The notes under the pieces: generated by a model | What the model was told of the DNA's origin: nothing | What the model saw: only the letters and a program-made list of their open reading frames with translations | Database searches by the model: none | Shown: one piece after another, positions 1 to 14,100 of the stretch | Layout: every line of letters starts with the position of its first letter | Numbering within the stretch: position 1 is the stretch's first letter | From: Branchiostoma belcheri | Lineage: Eukaryota; Chordata; Leptocardii; Amphioxiformes; Branchiostomatidae | Direction of reading: 5' to 3' | DNA length: 64,000 bases | Assembly: GCF_001625305.1 (NCBI RefSeq) | Contig: NW_017803268.1 | Coordinates: 3,513,696 to 3,577,695 of the forward strand | Program-made: the position numbers and the translations under genes

Positions 1-524
1 GGCAGTCATCGGGAATTCTTAAACTGCACCACGCCGATGGGATGATGAAGACAATTATCCAAAGATGTTTCCTCATTTTCCGCAAGTTCGTGCTAGATTT
101 AGATTAAGAACTGTTTCTTCTATCTTGAGATACTTTCCTCTTACCTAACACACCCTCTCAAGCGATATGAAACAGTACGCCCTGGCCAGATGTCTATTTC
201 CGTTATGACAAGATGACACGTGTTGGTGTGGTCGTACCGATCTATGCACACGTCATCAGACAATCGAAGATTTTTCCTTGGACATAATTACATGTGTGAA
301 TGCATGCAGTGGACATCTATGAGATGCCAAATGGGTCAAAATGGAAAAAAAAACGTGATGTTATGAGAAATGAAAAATTACAAGGCGGATGGAAGTATTC
401 AGTCCAGACGAGAGGAAATATGTGAAAGGTGCAATGAAAGCTTTAAAAATTTGCATTTAATTGTACATATATAGTTAACCTTTATTGTTACATCATACAT
501 ATACTCTGTACGTAAGATAACGTT

Positions 525-616
525 ATCCACACATGTATTTAGCTTTGTTAGATCTTTAGTTAAGTTGTAGAAGACCATACAAAAGTCTCTGTACTGTTGT
601 GTCAATAAAGAATCTG
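525..616 (+). repeat. LINE/SINE 3'-tail fragment ending in CAATAAAG
   Basis: This block ends 'agaccatacaaaagtc...gtcaataaag'. It recurs in reverse at about 42,128-42,245 and forward at about 29,135-29,190. The conserved end with CAATAAAG suggests the 3' tail of a retroposon family. Related tails ending 'acaataaag' lie at about 26,785-26,830 and 28,540-28,585. No coding capacity remains. Confidence 0.5.
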
Positions 617-626
617 TAACCATATC

Positions 627-760
627 GCTGTATAAGCTACCTACATACCAAATCATGAAAATGTGTTGTTCCTGTCAGGACTCATCCACTTTGAAAAAAA
701 AATTGCAAGAAACTTCCCCGCAGTTCCAGAACAACCTGCTAGGGAGATCAAACCCATACT
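627..760 (+). repeat. Fragment of the TTGGCGAAGG-ended element
   Basis: It contains 'agctacctacataccaaa' and 'gttccagaacaacctgctag'. These match the interior of the longer copies at 7,612-8,473 and 54,580-55,406. The ends of the element are missing here. Confidence 0.5.
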
Positions 761-1828
761 ATTTGTTCCTGACACATAACACCTAAACTGACACCAAGGA
801 CATATATAAATGTCTTGCTGCCACCAAAAAAAAAAAAAAAGAAAACAGAAGAAAATTGGTTTGACTGACCTTGTCGTGTCTTGCATATTTTAAACGACCC
901 CATTACAAAATCCCAAGGTATTACGTGGACGTGCAGCATTGATGTCAGAAACACACAAAATGTGCTTAAGGCATACTGTAACCTTTATTATAAAACTGCA
1001 GGCAGTGCTACAATGCAGTAATACACACAATATTCTACAAGACCAACAATAATCATCATCTGATGTATTGGTATCCTGTAAGAAAACGAAATACCGATAA
1101 TGTTTTTAAATAAAGTGTTTGTATGTTTTATGTCTTTCAGCATAATAGCGTCTTCATATTTTATGTAACTGTTAGAAAGTAGCAAATGTTTTAAGATATA
1201 TATAATTGCCAGACAATTTGTATTTTATTTAATTGGCACCATTACATGCATACATATGCATGAGGCACCAAATGTTTTAAATAATTGCCAGACAATTTCT
1301 ATTTCATTTGATTGACACCATTGCATGTAATATACATATACATAAGGCACCAAAAAGAAAAAGCGCGTATACCTAGATACAAACAAGTGTGTATTTTATG
1401 TAATCGTACGTTCTTATAAATTAGTGAGTTTTTATAAATGCAACCAAATACAATTAGTATATGTTGCTACGTACACATATTTATAACATCTAATAGTATT
1501 ATATTTCTTAAACTTCGGGTGTAGTCATTGTTAAAATCGTTACGGAATATATAAAACAAAAGTAGGGTAATCAAATAATATTGGTTTATATTTCTAAAGG
1601 TGTTCCTTTGTTTCATTTGTATCACATTGTGTCTTAAAAAAAGCAACTATTCTAGTCGTTAAAATGAAATCGCAGTATCTTTACTGCCAGTTACTACCAT
1701 TGGTAAATACAACTATTCGTGTTTGTGTCGCAACACATGTACAGTTTCACATGTGCCATGCTGTCGTATGCATGAAACAACAGATATATCCTGTCTTAGC
1801 ATGAAAGTTCATCTGTGTTGGTATACTT

Positions 1829-2137
1829 CATTATGACAAAAAGGCTAAACGTTCTGACCAACACTGACTCAGAACCGGATTTCTTTCCAAGAGGAGTAAA
1901 GGAGGCGGTGTACATTTGGGCCAACCGTCCAACACTAAACAGTGACGGGGGTGACACAGGTTATCTGATACATATGACTCTTTGCTGCAATCAGGTGTTT
2001 CGGCCTTCACGTCTTGGAAGCTGCAGTAGACGGGTCCATTCCGTGAACAAAGCTGACGGAGTCGTCCGAAAATTTGGGTATGTCCCAATTTACTCAGTGG
2101 TGGTCAGAACGTTTAGTCTTTTTGTCATAATGAGATA
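1829..2137. mobile_element. Foldback (MITE-like) element at the 3' end of the P450 gene
   Basis: The left arm (1,829-1,868) contains 'cattatgacaaaaaggcta' and 'aacgttctgacca'. The right arm (about 2,090-2,137) is its inverse, with 'tggtcagaacgtt' and 'agtctttttgtcataatga'. Between them are about 220 bases open on both strands but without recognisable protein similarity. A fragment of another foldback family ('gaaagttcatctgtgttgg', 1,803-1,826) abuts the left side. The right end stops about 10 bases from the P450 stop codon, so a P450 3' UTR must cross it. Confidence 0.6.
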
Positions 2138-2147
2138 TGACATGTCA

Positions 2148-5100
2148 TCAGTTTTCTGACTGGTTCCTCGGCGTTGCCTTCAGCATCACGCCGTCCTCAG
2201 CGGTAGGGAATACGTCATGCTTCTTCATCTTCAGGGGAATCTGGAGTTTGTTGTATAAAAAAGGCAAAACAGTCATCCTACCCACGTGCTGTCAACCTAC
2301 CATCTAGACAAATACATACACAAATTTTTTTCTCGGATAGTGCTTGAACGTCTTGCGCTAGAACCATCAAAATTCCTATTTGGGCAATTTTCCTATATAT
2401 ACCTTTACTTTACTTTACTTTACTTTATTTGACATTTTGTTGTTTTGTTGTTTTTTGACTTGTTGCCATGGTGTTATGATGACGTCATATTACGTCACAA
2501 TGACACCAAAGTTGTTTATTTTACTAGTACCAGATCCCTTGAAAATTGGGGGTCATGCGATAAGTAGTTTAGGAGTTACGTCGATGAAGGTTAGACATCC
2601 AAGTAATACGATACGCCAAAAAGCAGTTACTTAAGCAACTGGGTATAATTTTGGAAACGGTCAGACGTATCTACTGACGAAAGCTAGCTATAGTGGATAT
2701 AGCTGAAACGTCTGACCGTTTCCAAAATCATATCCAGTTGCTTGAGTAACTGCTTTTTGGCGTAGTTTAGAAGTTACATTAGGCGGGCCTTGAAACCCCC
2801 GCTCCCAGCAGTGGGACAAAAAAAGCCAGGTCTGAATAGGGTTAAGGTTAAATGCATCAGTTAACTATAAAGGTAACATTTGCAAAGCAAATGCATAATG
2901 TTTACCGCATATGTTCTGCTCTGTTAATTCTTACTCAAACACATTCATATGTGCGGTGACAGGAGTCTAAATCCCTCCTGCTATAAAATTGCAACATGAT
3001 GTAACCCAACACCAGTTACCATGTTGACGGACGTCTGGACCAGGTCATTGACCTTATTTGTTAGGAGAAGAAGAAGAAATGGAAGAAGAAGAAACAGAGC
3101 AAAAATAGTATGTTCTCCTTCTGCGAAGGTACTAGTAAACATAATAATGATTGAAAAAACTGATTGAAGCCATGAAGGCGCCCACCTGTGTCTCCTGACA
3201 GGGCAGGATGCGGTACTTCATGAAGACCTTTGCCAGTCCGATCTTGGCCTCCAGCAGGGCCAGACGCATCCCGATACAGCTCCGCGGGCCCGCCCCGAAC
3301 GGCAGCCAGTCGAACGGGTTACGCTTCTCCCGCTCCTCCTTGGTGAACCTGAAGGTACATGTACGATATAAACCACCTTATCATCATCGACTAGATTTCA
3401 CAACATATAGTAGTTATTATTAGCAGTATCTGTGTTAACAGTAACAACAACTGATAGGGCACACTGCAGCTGGCAAAAACTGGCAAAAATTGTCTTTATT
3501 AAGAAATCTAAGTGGGCATGAAGGTTGAACAAATGACTAAACGAGTATGGTATGACGAATAATGGACTCTTCATTTAATTTATTCACATTTCCTTCTTTT
3601 CCTTTGAAATTGATGTTGGCATTATGCAACGTTAGTATCGGTTTCAATACTTTTTTTGCAATCTAAGGCATATATTCCTTAATTTTTCAACTGTTTTGTA
3701 CGATTAACAGTATGGTCAACTATTTTTGGGAAACTGACGAAGATTCCTGCGCGAGTGGATGTCATCCATATACTCAAATCAACATGGCCTAACTAGATAA
3801 CCAGGAATCCAGGGTCTCTAATTCAGGATCCCCCCAGTGCTAACAGACCTCTGCCCTAACAAAAAGTTACCTAGCTACCCTAAGTTGCCAAAGAAGCATA
3901 CCATACATAGTAAAGCCAGGATGCTGCCCTCTTAGGCCCGAATAGGTCTACTGCTATCATGAAAGTTCATCTGTGTTGGTAGTTACATGTTTAAAGTTAA
4001 AACTTTTGGTCCAACACAACAAATTCTCTCACCTAGAGCTTTCGACCAGTCACTCTGGTCTTCCTCAGTAGACTGACCCAGTGAAGCTTGTCACGTGGCT
4101 TCTTTGAAGTGGTAGACGATGTCGGCCCCAGTCGTTGACGTCACACTTCAAAGAAGCCACGTGACAAGCTTCACTGGGTCAGTCTACTGAGGAAGACCAG
4201 AGTGACTGGTCGAAAACTCTATATAGGTGAGAGAATTTTTTGTGTTGGACTAAAAGTTTTAACTTTAAATAGGCCTACTGCTACATGTAATTTGGCTATG
4301 GCGAATCTTTAATTTGACGTACCTCTCAGGGATGAACTTCTTAGGCTCTGGCCAGCGTTCGGGATCATAGTGGATGGCCTGTACCGGGGTGAGAATGGTC
4401 ACCCCTTTGGGGATGGACAGTCCCTTCACCACGGTGTCTTCAACACTACAGCGGGTCATGCTGAAACACAGTCGGAAGGTCATTGTGAGACGGCTTCACC
4501 AAATAAGCAACATTTTTATCATTTTCAAATATTGAAACATTTTTTCACATTAATAATTTTGTAAAGTTGTCTGTAATCCTTGTGATTTCAATGTTGCATG
4601 CACTGAATCTCGGTTTGTAATTTATTCAATTAGCAAAATCTTTAACTTCATGTCTCCGATTGCCACTCAGTATTTTCTAGTGATTCCTTGTTACCTGGGC
4701 CACGTATACGTTATCTTTTGCCAAAATACGGCAACTTGGGATGTCAACGTATATGTATCAACACATGGTGTATTCTGGTAGATTTTACCCTTCTTTATGT
4801 GTATTCCGGTGTATTCCTTTGTATTCTGGTGTATTCCGGTAAATAGTAATGTGAATCTTAGGGTCCGATTTGCGATATAGTTTCCGCCGTATGAATGTGA
4901 AATTCTCACGTTTTGGACTGCGTGGACACTTAAGACATCTTTAGAGGTATGTGTTATTTGCAAATGGGTGTTCTTCATGGTCTAAAACTCAGGTTGACAA
5001 CTTTTTCTTACATGATTCCCATGGTATAAAGTACTATAAGATGTCATTTCTGTTCTTTAAATCTGGTGTGTGTACGTGTGTGGCTGTTTTTTTTGGGGGG

Positions 5101-8100
5101 GGGGGGCAATCACAACGCCACAGAAATTTTCGGGATGTCCGGATTCCGATTGGATGGTAACCAGGCTACAGCATGACCTGATATTGGCCCTTTTCCACTA
5201 GGATAAAATTGTCCGGATCGAGCCGAGTAGAATGGCTTTGATTGCATGAAGCCAATCTATTCGGCTCGATCCGGATAATTTTATCGTAGTGGAGAAAATG
5301 GCTACTGAGGCTTTTCATTGACGTAAAGATAATTATCATATGAACCTCAGCGACCAGGTGTTGACGGGTAAACTGATTAAGTAGCAGCATGTTGAACATA
5401 GGCCGTGTCTAAACGGAATCACCCAAGGCGGTTTACATGTGGTTTACCCCGAAGCCGGTTTCAAGTGGCTCCATGTGAACGCTCCGAAATCACATTGAAA
5501 GCGCCTCGAACCCAAGCCACCTCTAGAGGTGTTCGAATCTGAACGCAATATGATTTCAATGTGACTTCGCCTGGGCATGGATTACGGGGTGATATTTCTT
5601 TTTTTATATGTAATACCAACTTTTACGTGGCAGCAACTTAAAGAGCAGTAATGGTCAAATAATGTGTCCGTTCGGACACGGTTTCACAGGTGTGTGTTGC
5701 ACGTGGACCAGATGTGAGGAATGTGAGTTACCCGAATCGCGGTTTGGGTGATTCCGTATAGACACGGCCATACACTGCAATCCAACATGGCGCATGTGAA
5801 AAGCCTGTATCGGTAGTTGTATCGTTCACACATACTACTTACACATTTGCTCCAGGTGGGTACAGTCGGAGGGTCTCCATGATGCACATCTCCAGATACG
5901 TCAGCTGACCCACGGCCTCATGGTCAACATCATCCTACAGGATGGACAACAGTTGGGTTTTTGTTTAGTTCTTAAGGTCCTTATCTACTTGAACATACTT
6001 TTCTTGGATACATAACTTAAATCAACAAAGATTCATTGCCTCACATATGTAAGCGCCAAGATAATCATGATGGCACAGCCATATTAAGATTTTGCAAAAC
6101 ATTAGTTGTCTTGTTTATTCATGAAATACACGGATTTTTGTTTAGCTCTTAAGATCCTAAGGTCATTTCTACGAAACTATAATTTTCTTGGATACATTAC
6201 TTAAATCAACAACAATTTATTGCCTGATGATGTAAGCACCATGAAAATCACCATGGCCCAGGCATATTAAGAGTTTGCAAAACATTAGTTTTTATGACAC
6301 AACTTTGAGGTCTTGTTTATTCACGAAATAGTAAAATTAGTCTGCAAGACAATTTTATTGAGGACGGAAGGGGTATAAAGGTCAGACAAAACATATCACA
6401 AAGATACAGGCATGGCTGAAGTCCTAACAAAACTACTAGTATAAAGGTATAGTACTTAGAAATCGATAAATATATTCAAATGTATAATCTTGTGTTTCCT
6501 TCCATGCCATTATCTACTTCTTGAATGGCGACATTGAAGTCCTTACAAAATTATAAACATTACTACTGCAAATAAATCTATTAATATATTCAAATGTATA
6601 ATCTCGGTCTGAACGCATATAATATTCCTTTTTATGTTTATGTTTACTGAAGGAAAGCATATGGTTTTTGCCACGTTTTCTCTTCTTCAAGCTCTGACCT
6701 TGTCACAGTGTATTGTGGGTATATTCGACCAATAGTTGAATATGCCACGCCCTGTTGGAATGCGGGTATCACAAAAAAACAATCTGACAGCATAGAAAGA
6801 ATCCAGAAAAGGGCATGCAGAATCATACTGGGTAGAAGCTATCACTCGTATTCCGAGGCCCTGTCAACTCTTGACCTCCAACGTCTGTCTGAACGGAGAC
6901 TGACCCTGTGCCGGGCCTTTGCCCTTTCAGCCACTAGGTCTAGGCACGCCCCCTGGCTACCCCCAGTTAGTAACCACTCACACAACATGCAGCTAAGGCA
7001 AACACGGCGCTACAAACCACCCATTGGGACAAAAAGATATTTATGCAGTCCTGTCCCCACAATGCTGAACATACTGAATAACCTTGCAATACAGTAGATT
7101 TTATTTTATGTTGTTGCACATGATGTAATCGTACTTTTTTATTATTGTCAGTTGTACCTAAGTAATTTGCCAACAGAAGTTGTATGATGTAATTTTAGCA
7201 TAAATGTGTATTATTCTAGCGTATAAGTGGTGTTTAATGCCTCTCAAGGCACTTTTTATGTATATATATTATGTATTAGTCATGTAATTTTTAAAAATTT
7301 GTAAAAGCTTCTCAATTCAGCCTTTGGCTGCAAAAAGCTTCTAACCTACTGTACTATGTATGTATGAAGTATGTGTTTCTGCAAATAAACCAGTCTATAA
7401 TATAATATATTCTTCTCCAAACACTGACCTCGGACATGGTCAATGACCTGATTTGTTGACGTCTGTCACCATGGTAACTGGTGTTGGGTTACATAATGTT
7501 GCCATCTTATAGCAGGAGGGATTTAGACTCCTGTCTGACAACATATATGAATGTATTTTTGAGTAATTTTTATTTTTAATTTGAGTAAGAACTAGAGTCC
7601 CACGATCTCATACCTTCGCCAAATGATGTTAATCTTTATGACTGACAAAGCTGATTCCTCCTGATTATGCAAATAGCATCCTCATTTGCATAAATTATAT
7701 CAGTTGATCATATTCTCCATCAAAAGACAGTTTTATCTTAATAAAGAAAGCCATTCTATCATTTCCTCATAAATTATGCAAATGAGGTCCTTATTTGAAT
7801 AAGTTATGTTTAATGATGTTCAGCTTCACTTAACTTTTAAATACCCCAAGTATAAAGTTCCAGGCAGTAACCATTATGGAATTATAACATTTTCTCAATA
7901 ATTATGCAAATTAAGTGTTAATTTACATAATCAATATCTGCCTGTGTTTCTCTCATTCTCAATTTCACATGTCACTATAATGTAATGCAGCTGATTTATA
8001 GAATTTCCTCATTAATTATGCAAATTACATCCAGATTTGCATAATTGTCACATAATTATGTCAAGCGTCACATAAGCTACCTACATACCAAAAATCATGA

Positions 8101-11100
8101 AGATCCGTCCACCGGTTCTTGAATTATCCTCTTTTGAATAATTTCAAAGAAATGTCCCTGTAGTTCCTGAGCAAGCCGCTAGGGGGCCCAAACTTGCGTC
8201 ACTTCTTTCCGAGCACAAGGCCTACCTACCATTAAAATTTCGTCACCCCAGCTTGTCCAGATCACGAGATATCAAAACCGGAAGTTCAGCTGCAGTACCA
8301 TTAGAAGCCGCTAGGGGGCCCAAAATCTAATCATTTCGAGGTCTCATCAAGACCTACCCACCTACCAAATATGAAGTCAATCCATTTAAGCCTTCTCAAG
8401 TTATCGTGTTTACAGACACACACACACATACATACACGAACGCCTCTGAAAACATAACCTTCTTGGCGAAGGTAATTAACAGGGCAGACCATATGCAAAG
8501 GTAAACATTATGCATTTGCTTTGATACCTTTCTAACGTTAACGTTAAATGTATAATCTCGGTCTGTATGCACATAATACCTATTTTTATTACCTTTCCTT
8601 CCATGGCATTGTCCACTTCCTGAATGACGGTATCCTGTGCCTCCTGGTTGAGAGCCAGGTTGTACATGGTGTAGGCCATGGTGGAGGCGGTCGTGTCATA
8701 CCCGGCCAGGAAAAACAGTATGCCGTTGGACACCACGTCAGCTTTGGTCAGAGCTAGACAGACAACAAACAAGAAAGAGAGGTTAAAACTCTAGGACTGA
8801 ACCAGTAAATAGTTTACTAGTACCACAAGGTTTGGTATCATAAATGGGTGATACAATGGGGTACACACGTCCCGTTTGGTGAGGGGATATAAGCTTAGTC
8901 ACGTTTGGGATCGATTTTTTTTCGTTCATTCTTCGTACTGCAGCGCCACCTAGTAGTTTCAGTCATTACTGCACGGGTGAAGAAGCAGAGGTACCGCAAA
9001 TCTCTAGAAATAGAGACAAACTGTACTCCTTTAGCGGACTAATTAGTGGGGTCGTGTGGCGCAATGGCAGCGTGTGCGACTCGGAATCAAGAGGTCCCGG
9101 GTTCGAGTCCTGGCATGCCACCGATCTTGTGCCCTTGGGAAAGGCACTTAACACGACTTTCCCCACCAGACTCAAGTGAAAATGAGTATTGTCTGTCCAG
9201 TATCCGTTTCTATGTGCGGGACACAACACCAGCAACAGCTGCCTCTGCTCCGCGTGTGTTGCATTGTTGCAATTTCAAAAAAAAAATAAGAATAAGAATA
9301 CAAATACGAATAAGAATAAAAATAAATAAATAAGATAAAAATAAAACTCCCCTGGCATGTCATCTGTCTATTCTGCCAAATTTTACTCTTACCAGCTGCA
9401 GCAGACTCTCACGCCTGGTATCTCCGAAATGTGTGCAAATAACTTTTCAACATTCCTATCTCGATAATGTATATATTGCTGAAATCGAGCACTGCACGAA
9501 ATCCCATCTTTACGCACGTCATGCGTAAAGATACACGCTAGCGATGAAGCTGAAACTTAATGTGCTTATTAAAGAATGGATTTTGTGCAGTGAAGATCAA
9601 CCCACCTTTCCTCTGACCGTGAACCTTGACCTCTTCCATGCCCTCATCCTCCTCGTCCTTTTCCTTGTGAGCATTCGCCATCAGCTGCATGAAGTCCACT
9701 CGCTCCTTTTTAAGGTAAATCAGAACATGGGGTTAAAAAATCTAAAGACATCAATATGCATCATCACTACTGTAACTAGAAAGCTCTAAACAACTCCTGC
9801 AATTAAATGTGCAAAATTGAGTGTAACAAGTATTTTGGTGTGATATAGCTAGCTGCCGCCGCGCTACGTGCCTGCAAAGCTGGTGTATTACGCCGAAGGG
9901 CGGTTCTACTGGCTATACAGATACAAATACAGATGCAAGCTATTTGCTTCCGGCTCAGGCAGTATTGTTTTGGATGGCTTTGCTGTGGGTTTGTGTGTTT
10001 ATGCTTCTGCATGGGTGGGAGACGGTTTTGACATTTGATAGTCCATGTCTGAAGGTAACCCAGCACACGCTATGTGGGAGTAAGTGGGCTGTATTTGGAG
10101 GAATTCAGGAAGTGGTGAAATACCCGATTAAAGTACATCATACGATACCCATCACAGTTCCAATTTGTAGCGAATTTGGTGTGTTTACAATGTTCCATGT
10201 AGACCTGTCACTCCAACATTCAATATATTGCTGTGTAATAGAAATATTGCATCGATATGATATGAATTCGAAGTAAAACTCACAATTCCGCCTTGCTGAC
10301 GCATGTCCATCAGCTGGTCGAAGACGTTCTCAAAGAACCTGTAGGACTTCCTGGGGAAGAAGTCCCAGTCTGTAGCTTCCAGGATGGGCCTCATGATCTT
10401 AGGAAAGAAAACTACAACGGGAAAGAAAATGTAGACATAGTATATTCACACAGTTGTATTTGCGTGGCCCAAAGGACTATAGAACAGGCCATGTACACTG
10501 GCCTATGGTGTAGGGACGCAGTATGCATGCGTTAGTGCCTATTATCTTAAGTTGATGCAAGGCGCATTTTTGTATGCCTTTTTGTAAAGTCTTGTGGTTT
10601 GCTGATTAGGAAATGGACAGGTGGTGATTAACTTAGGCAGCTTGTACATAATGTACAGAACTGGTGTCTTACGTGTGTTAGCCGATTTTGCGAAATAAAT
10701 AAACAAACAAACAAACAAACAAACAAACAAGGTTGCAACAAACATAGCTTACTCCACAGCCATAAAATGGGATTCCTGAAGTCGAACTTGAATCCCTGCC
10801 TGCCGTGGATCACAAACGGGTCCTCGGGGTTCCTCTGTGAGTCGATCTCGGTTCCAAACGCCGTGCTGGCGATGGCGTCCATGGTGAAGCCACCGGTCAG
10901 TCTGAAACACATGGACGACAACTTTCAGTGGGAATACTAACCTGGTATCTAGTCAATCGCGGTTGGGACGGATTTTGTCGGGGCTGCTGAAGCTCTTCCC
11001 CGCTCGCCTCAGCTAGGTTCCCCGGTAGGTTTTGCACGACGGGAGTTACATTGTAATTAGTCCCACCGCGAACACTCCTACCGGGGAGTTTGTGGAGCAG

Positions 11101-14100
11101 GCCATGGGCGGAGGAATAGTATTAGAGCCCCGAAGACACAGCCTACACAAACCACGATAGACTGTATACCAGGCTATGGGAATACTTAGTACTACGACAT
11201 TGTCTGTATGTGACTGTATGTATTCTACTTGTTTTATGTATGTATGTCGCAGGGCTCCCCTAGTAAGGCAGTGTTAACCACTGAGCTGGGCAAACCTGGA
11301 TGAAAATGACGGAAAATAAAATAACAATACGTATAAGAGGCTAGTGTGTTCGAAAGTATTGTTTTGGGTGGTTAAGGTGTAGGTTTGTGTATCTGTTTGT
11401 ATCTAAGGTCAACGTGGGTTTATTCAGAAAGCGCCCACAAATCTAAAATGTCCTGTTAATACATGTCTAACTTAAAAACATAGAAATGGAATATATTACG
11501 CATAGAAGTTTACATGTGGCTGATTAACAATTTTGTCTAAAAGGAATAAAGTTGGTAAATTATGATAAACTCACTCTCTCGCTTTAAAGGGCTTGTCAGT
11601 ATTTGCAAATCCTCCTACGGTGTCCGCAAGTATGTTCGCACAGCGGTTCAGCTGCCCTACCATCTGAAACAAAGCAAAAAATAAGTATAACGAAATAAAT
11701 AATATCAATTAGTAATTATTGCGAGTCCTATCCTATTCCAGCTCCAATTCGAGCCGATTCGCCCGTCTGATCGTTAGGCTACACCGACTTAATTTTATGG
11801 ATGACATCCTCTGAAGACCCCCAAACTAGTGCGCGCGGGCGAATAAAAAAAATTCCGACCAAAGATAAAAATGCTACTAAACCACAGGAATACAAAGCTT
11901 GTATTGTGATTTTACGGCAGTACATAGCGACGTATACGACAAGCCGATGATATGCTGGCTTTTTGCGGAATTTGATCGGCACGAGTTCTTGCCGTCGTTC
12001 GGTAGCCTGGGTGCCATCCGATCCGGAGTTACAACCGGCTCGGTATAGTCACTAACTACCATTGGCATGGCTAGTCCTAGTCTAGAGCCTAGAGCCTCGG
12101 AGGACGTGATTTTTTTTTTTTTTGAGAACAGGCGGAAATCAATGCGCGCGCGGATGTCATCCATAAAATTAAGTCGGTGTGGCCTTATTCTGACAAATAT
12201 AAAAGAAATACTTGTCACCGCCCGGGATCGAACCGGGGACCTTGCGCGTGTGAGGCGCACGTGATAACCACTACACTATGGTGACTTAGGACAACTTTCT
12301 AACGACATTTTATTCCCATGTAATCTCCAAGCAGATATTTTGGTGGCCGCAGAGACTGTTACAAATTGGCCAGGCAGTATCCAATACCACCATGGGTGGC
12401 GGTCGGTATTGAATTGGATGCTGCCTGGCAAATGGATACTGACTGGCCAATTTGATACTGTTTATTTTGTCACCAAAACATCTGCTTCCTTGTCTCAGGA
12501 AAGACCACGCGAAGGTCTCCTGAGCAGCCTTGTTGACGACTGCAAACTGTATCTAAGTCACAACATCAGGCATGAGTCTCACGTGCTATTAGATATCTTA
12601 GCAAGAGACAAACGTCGACGGATTGAACTGTACAGAGACATACACTGATTTTGTCTTTCAATTATAGTTTGGATTTTATCTACAGCCAAGAGCATATGCT
12701 TGGAGATTAATACCTACTACGGTATCTAAGGACAGCTCTGTAACGAAATGTTATTCCCATGTACCTGTTTGAGTTTGCCGGTGCTGAAGGCAGGTGTGAT
12801 TGTGGTCCTGATGTTCTTCCAGTCCTCACCGCTCAGGTTAATCAGGTACCGGCCGCTCGGTATGGTGTTCAGAGTCATGAATTCAGCCTTTTCAAAACAA
12901 TAAAAAGCCTTCCGTAAAATAATTTCATCAGGTTGGTAAACGAATGAATAGCAAAGTTCTTTCTATCGCAACCATTTATTTTTCAAGCCAACACCTTTAG
13001 TGTACTATGCATCAAGCAACATCTAGTGCCAGTGCACAGTAAACCAGTCAGTATTGCCCTGATGAAGATGACAGAAGGTCATCGAAACGTTGGCTTGAAA
13101 AATAAATGGTTGTGATAGAAAGAACTTTGCTATTCAATTAAAAGCCTTTCCATAAATTTCTGAAGAGAGGCGAGTGATCACACTATAAAAGGAGATTCGA
13201 GGAAATTCTGTGACCAAATATAAGTAATCCGACTGATCTATGCTAAAGTATTCCCAAATAGACCCATTGCCAATCTTGGCGGCCATTTTGGCAAGTGGTC
13301 CCGCGAGAGTTCACCTCAGCGAGAACGTACGTGATCTTGCACGAAAGCGAGGTCTAGTGACTAGATGGAATCATTTTGCTTTTCCGTAGCTAAATATATT
13401 ACTTTGCTCATCTGACAACTGTACTTCATACAGAGAAAGGGGAATATTTAATTTGTAACAATTCAATTAAGCAATATTAGAAGGTAGAAATGGTTTCTAA
13501 CATATCCCACTCACGTTGCGCCGTGAAAAGTTGTGAAACTGTTTGATGAAAATCTCCCGTAACATCTCCGGGTCCGACACGATCAGAATTGGGGAGGATC
13601 CTGAGTATACCCTGTAGATACAACCGATAATATATTTAACTCCATGTAGGTCTCAAGATCATGGCATGATATAATGAAAATTCATCTGTGTTGGTAGTTA
13701 CATGTTTAGACTTAAAACTTTTGGTGCAAAACAAAAAAAGTTCTCTCACCAAGAGCTTTCGACCAGTCACTCTGGTCTTCCTCAGTAGACTGACCCAGTG
13801 AAGCTTGGTAAAGTGTTGACGCCACTTAAAGAAGCCTCAGTGACAAGATTCACTGGGTCAGTTTTTGAGGAAGACCAGAGTGACTGGTCGACAGCTCTAG
13901 GTGAGAGAACGTTTTTGTGTTGGATCAAAAGTTTTAACTCTAAACATCATGGCATGATATTCAGCAGGTGGGTAGGTGGCGTAAAGTCAATTGTCAACTT
14001 TGGGACACTGGTGATTGACTTTGGTACTGCAGTAGGCATTTCTTTAACAGCCTTTAGTTAGTTACATAGTTTATGACACAAAATAAAGCACAAAATTTAC

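Larger units (their letters stand above)
1..1790. other. Gene-free stretch with repeat fragments
   Basis: I see no supported coding exon here. The stretch is A+T-rich. It contains two short fragments of dispersed repeats described separately (525-616 and about 627-760), a poly-A run near 827-842, and a short local duplication near 1,200-1,350, where a block ending in a 'gcaccaaa' motif occurs twice. The 3' UTR of the minus-strand P450 may extend into its right part. A minus-strand AATAAA (plus-strand TTTATT) lies near 1,226, but several others are equally plausible. Confidence 0.5.

Noticed and set aside
1815-2159. Open frames of 114 and 85 residues on both strands
   Set aside because: They fall inside a foldback element; the frames exist because the arms are inverted copies, and no domain is visible.
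10284-10392. P450 exon 7 starting at the AG just before ATCATGAGG
   Set aside because: This acceptor breaks the frame with exon 6; the upstream AG (exon start 10,411) joins in phase and adds a fitting Ile-Phe-Phe-Pro-Lys stretch.
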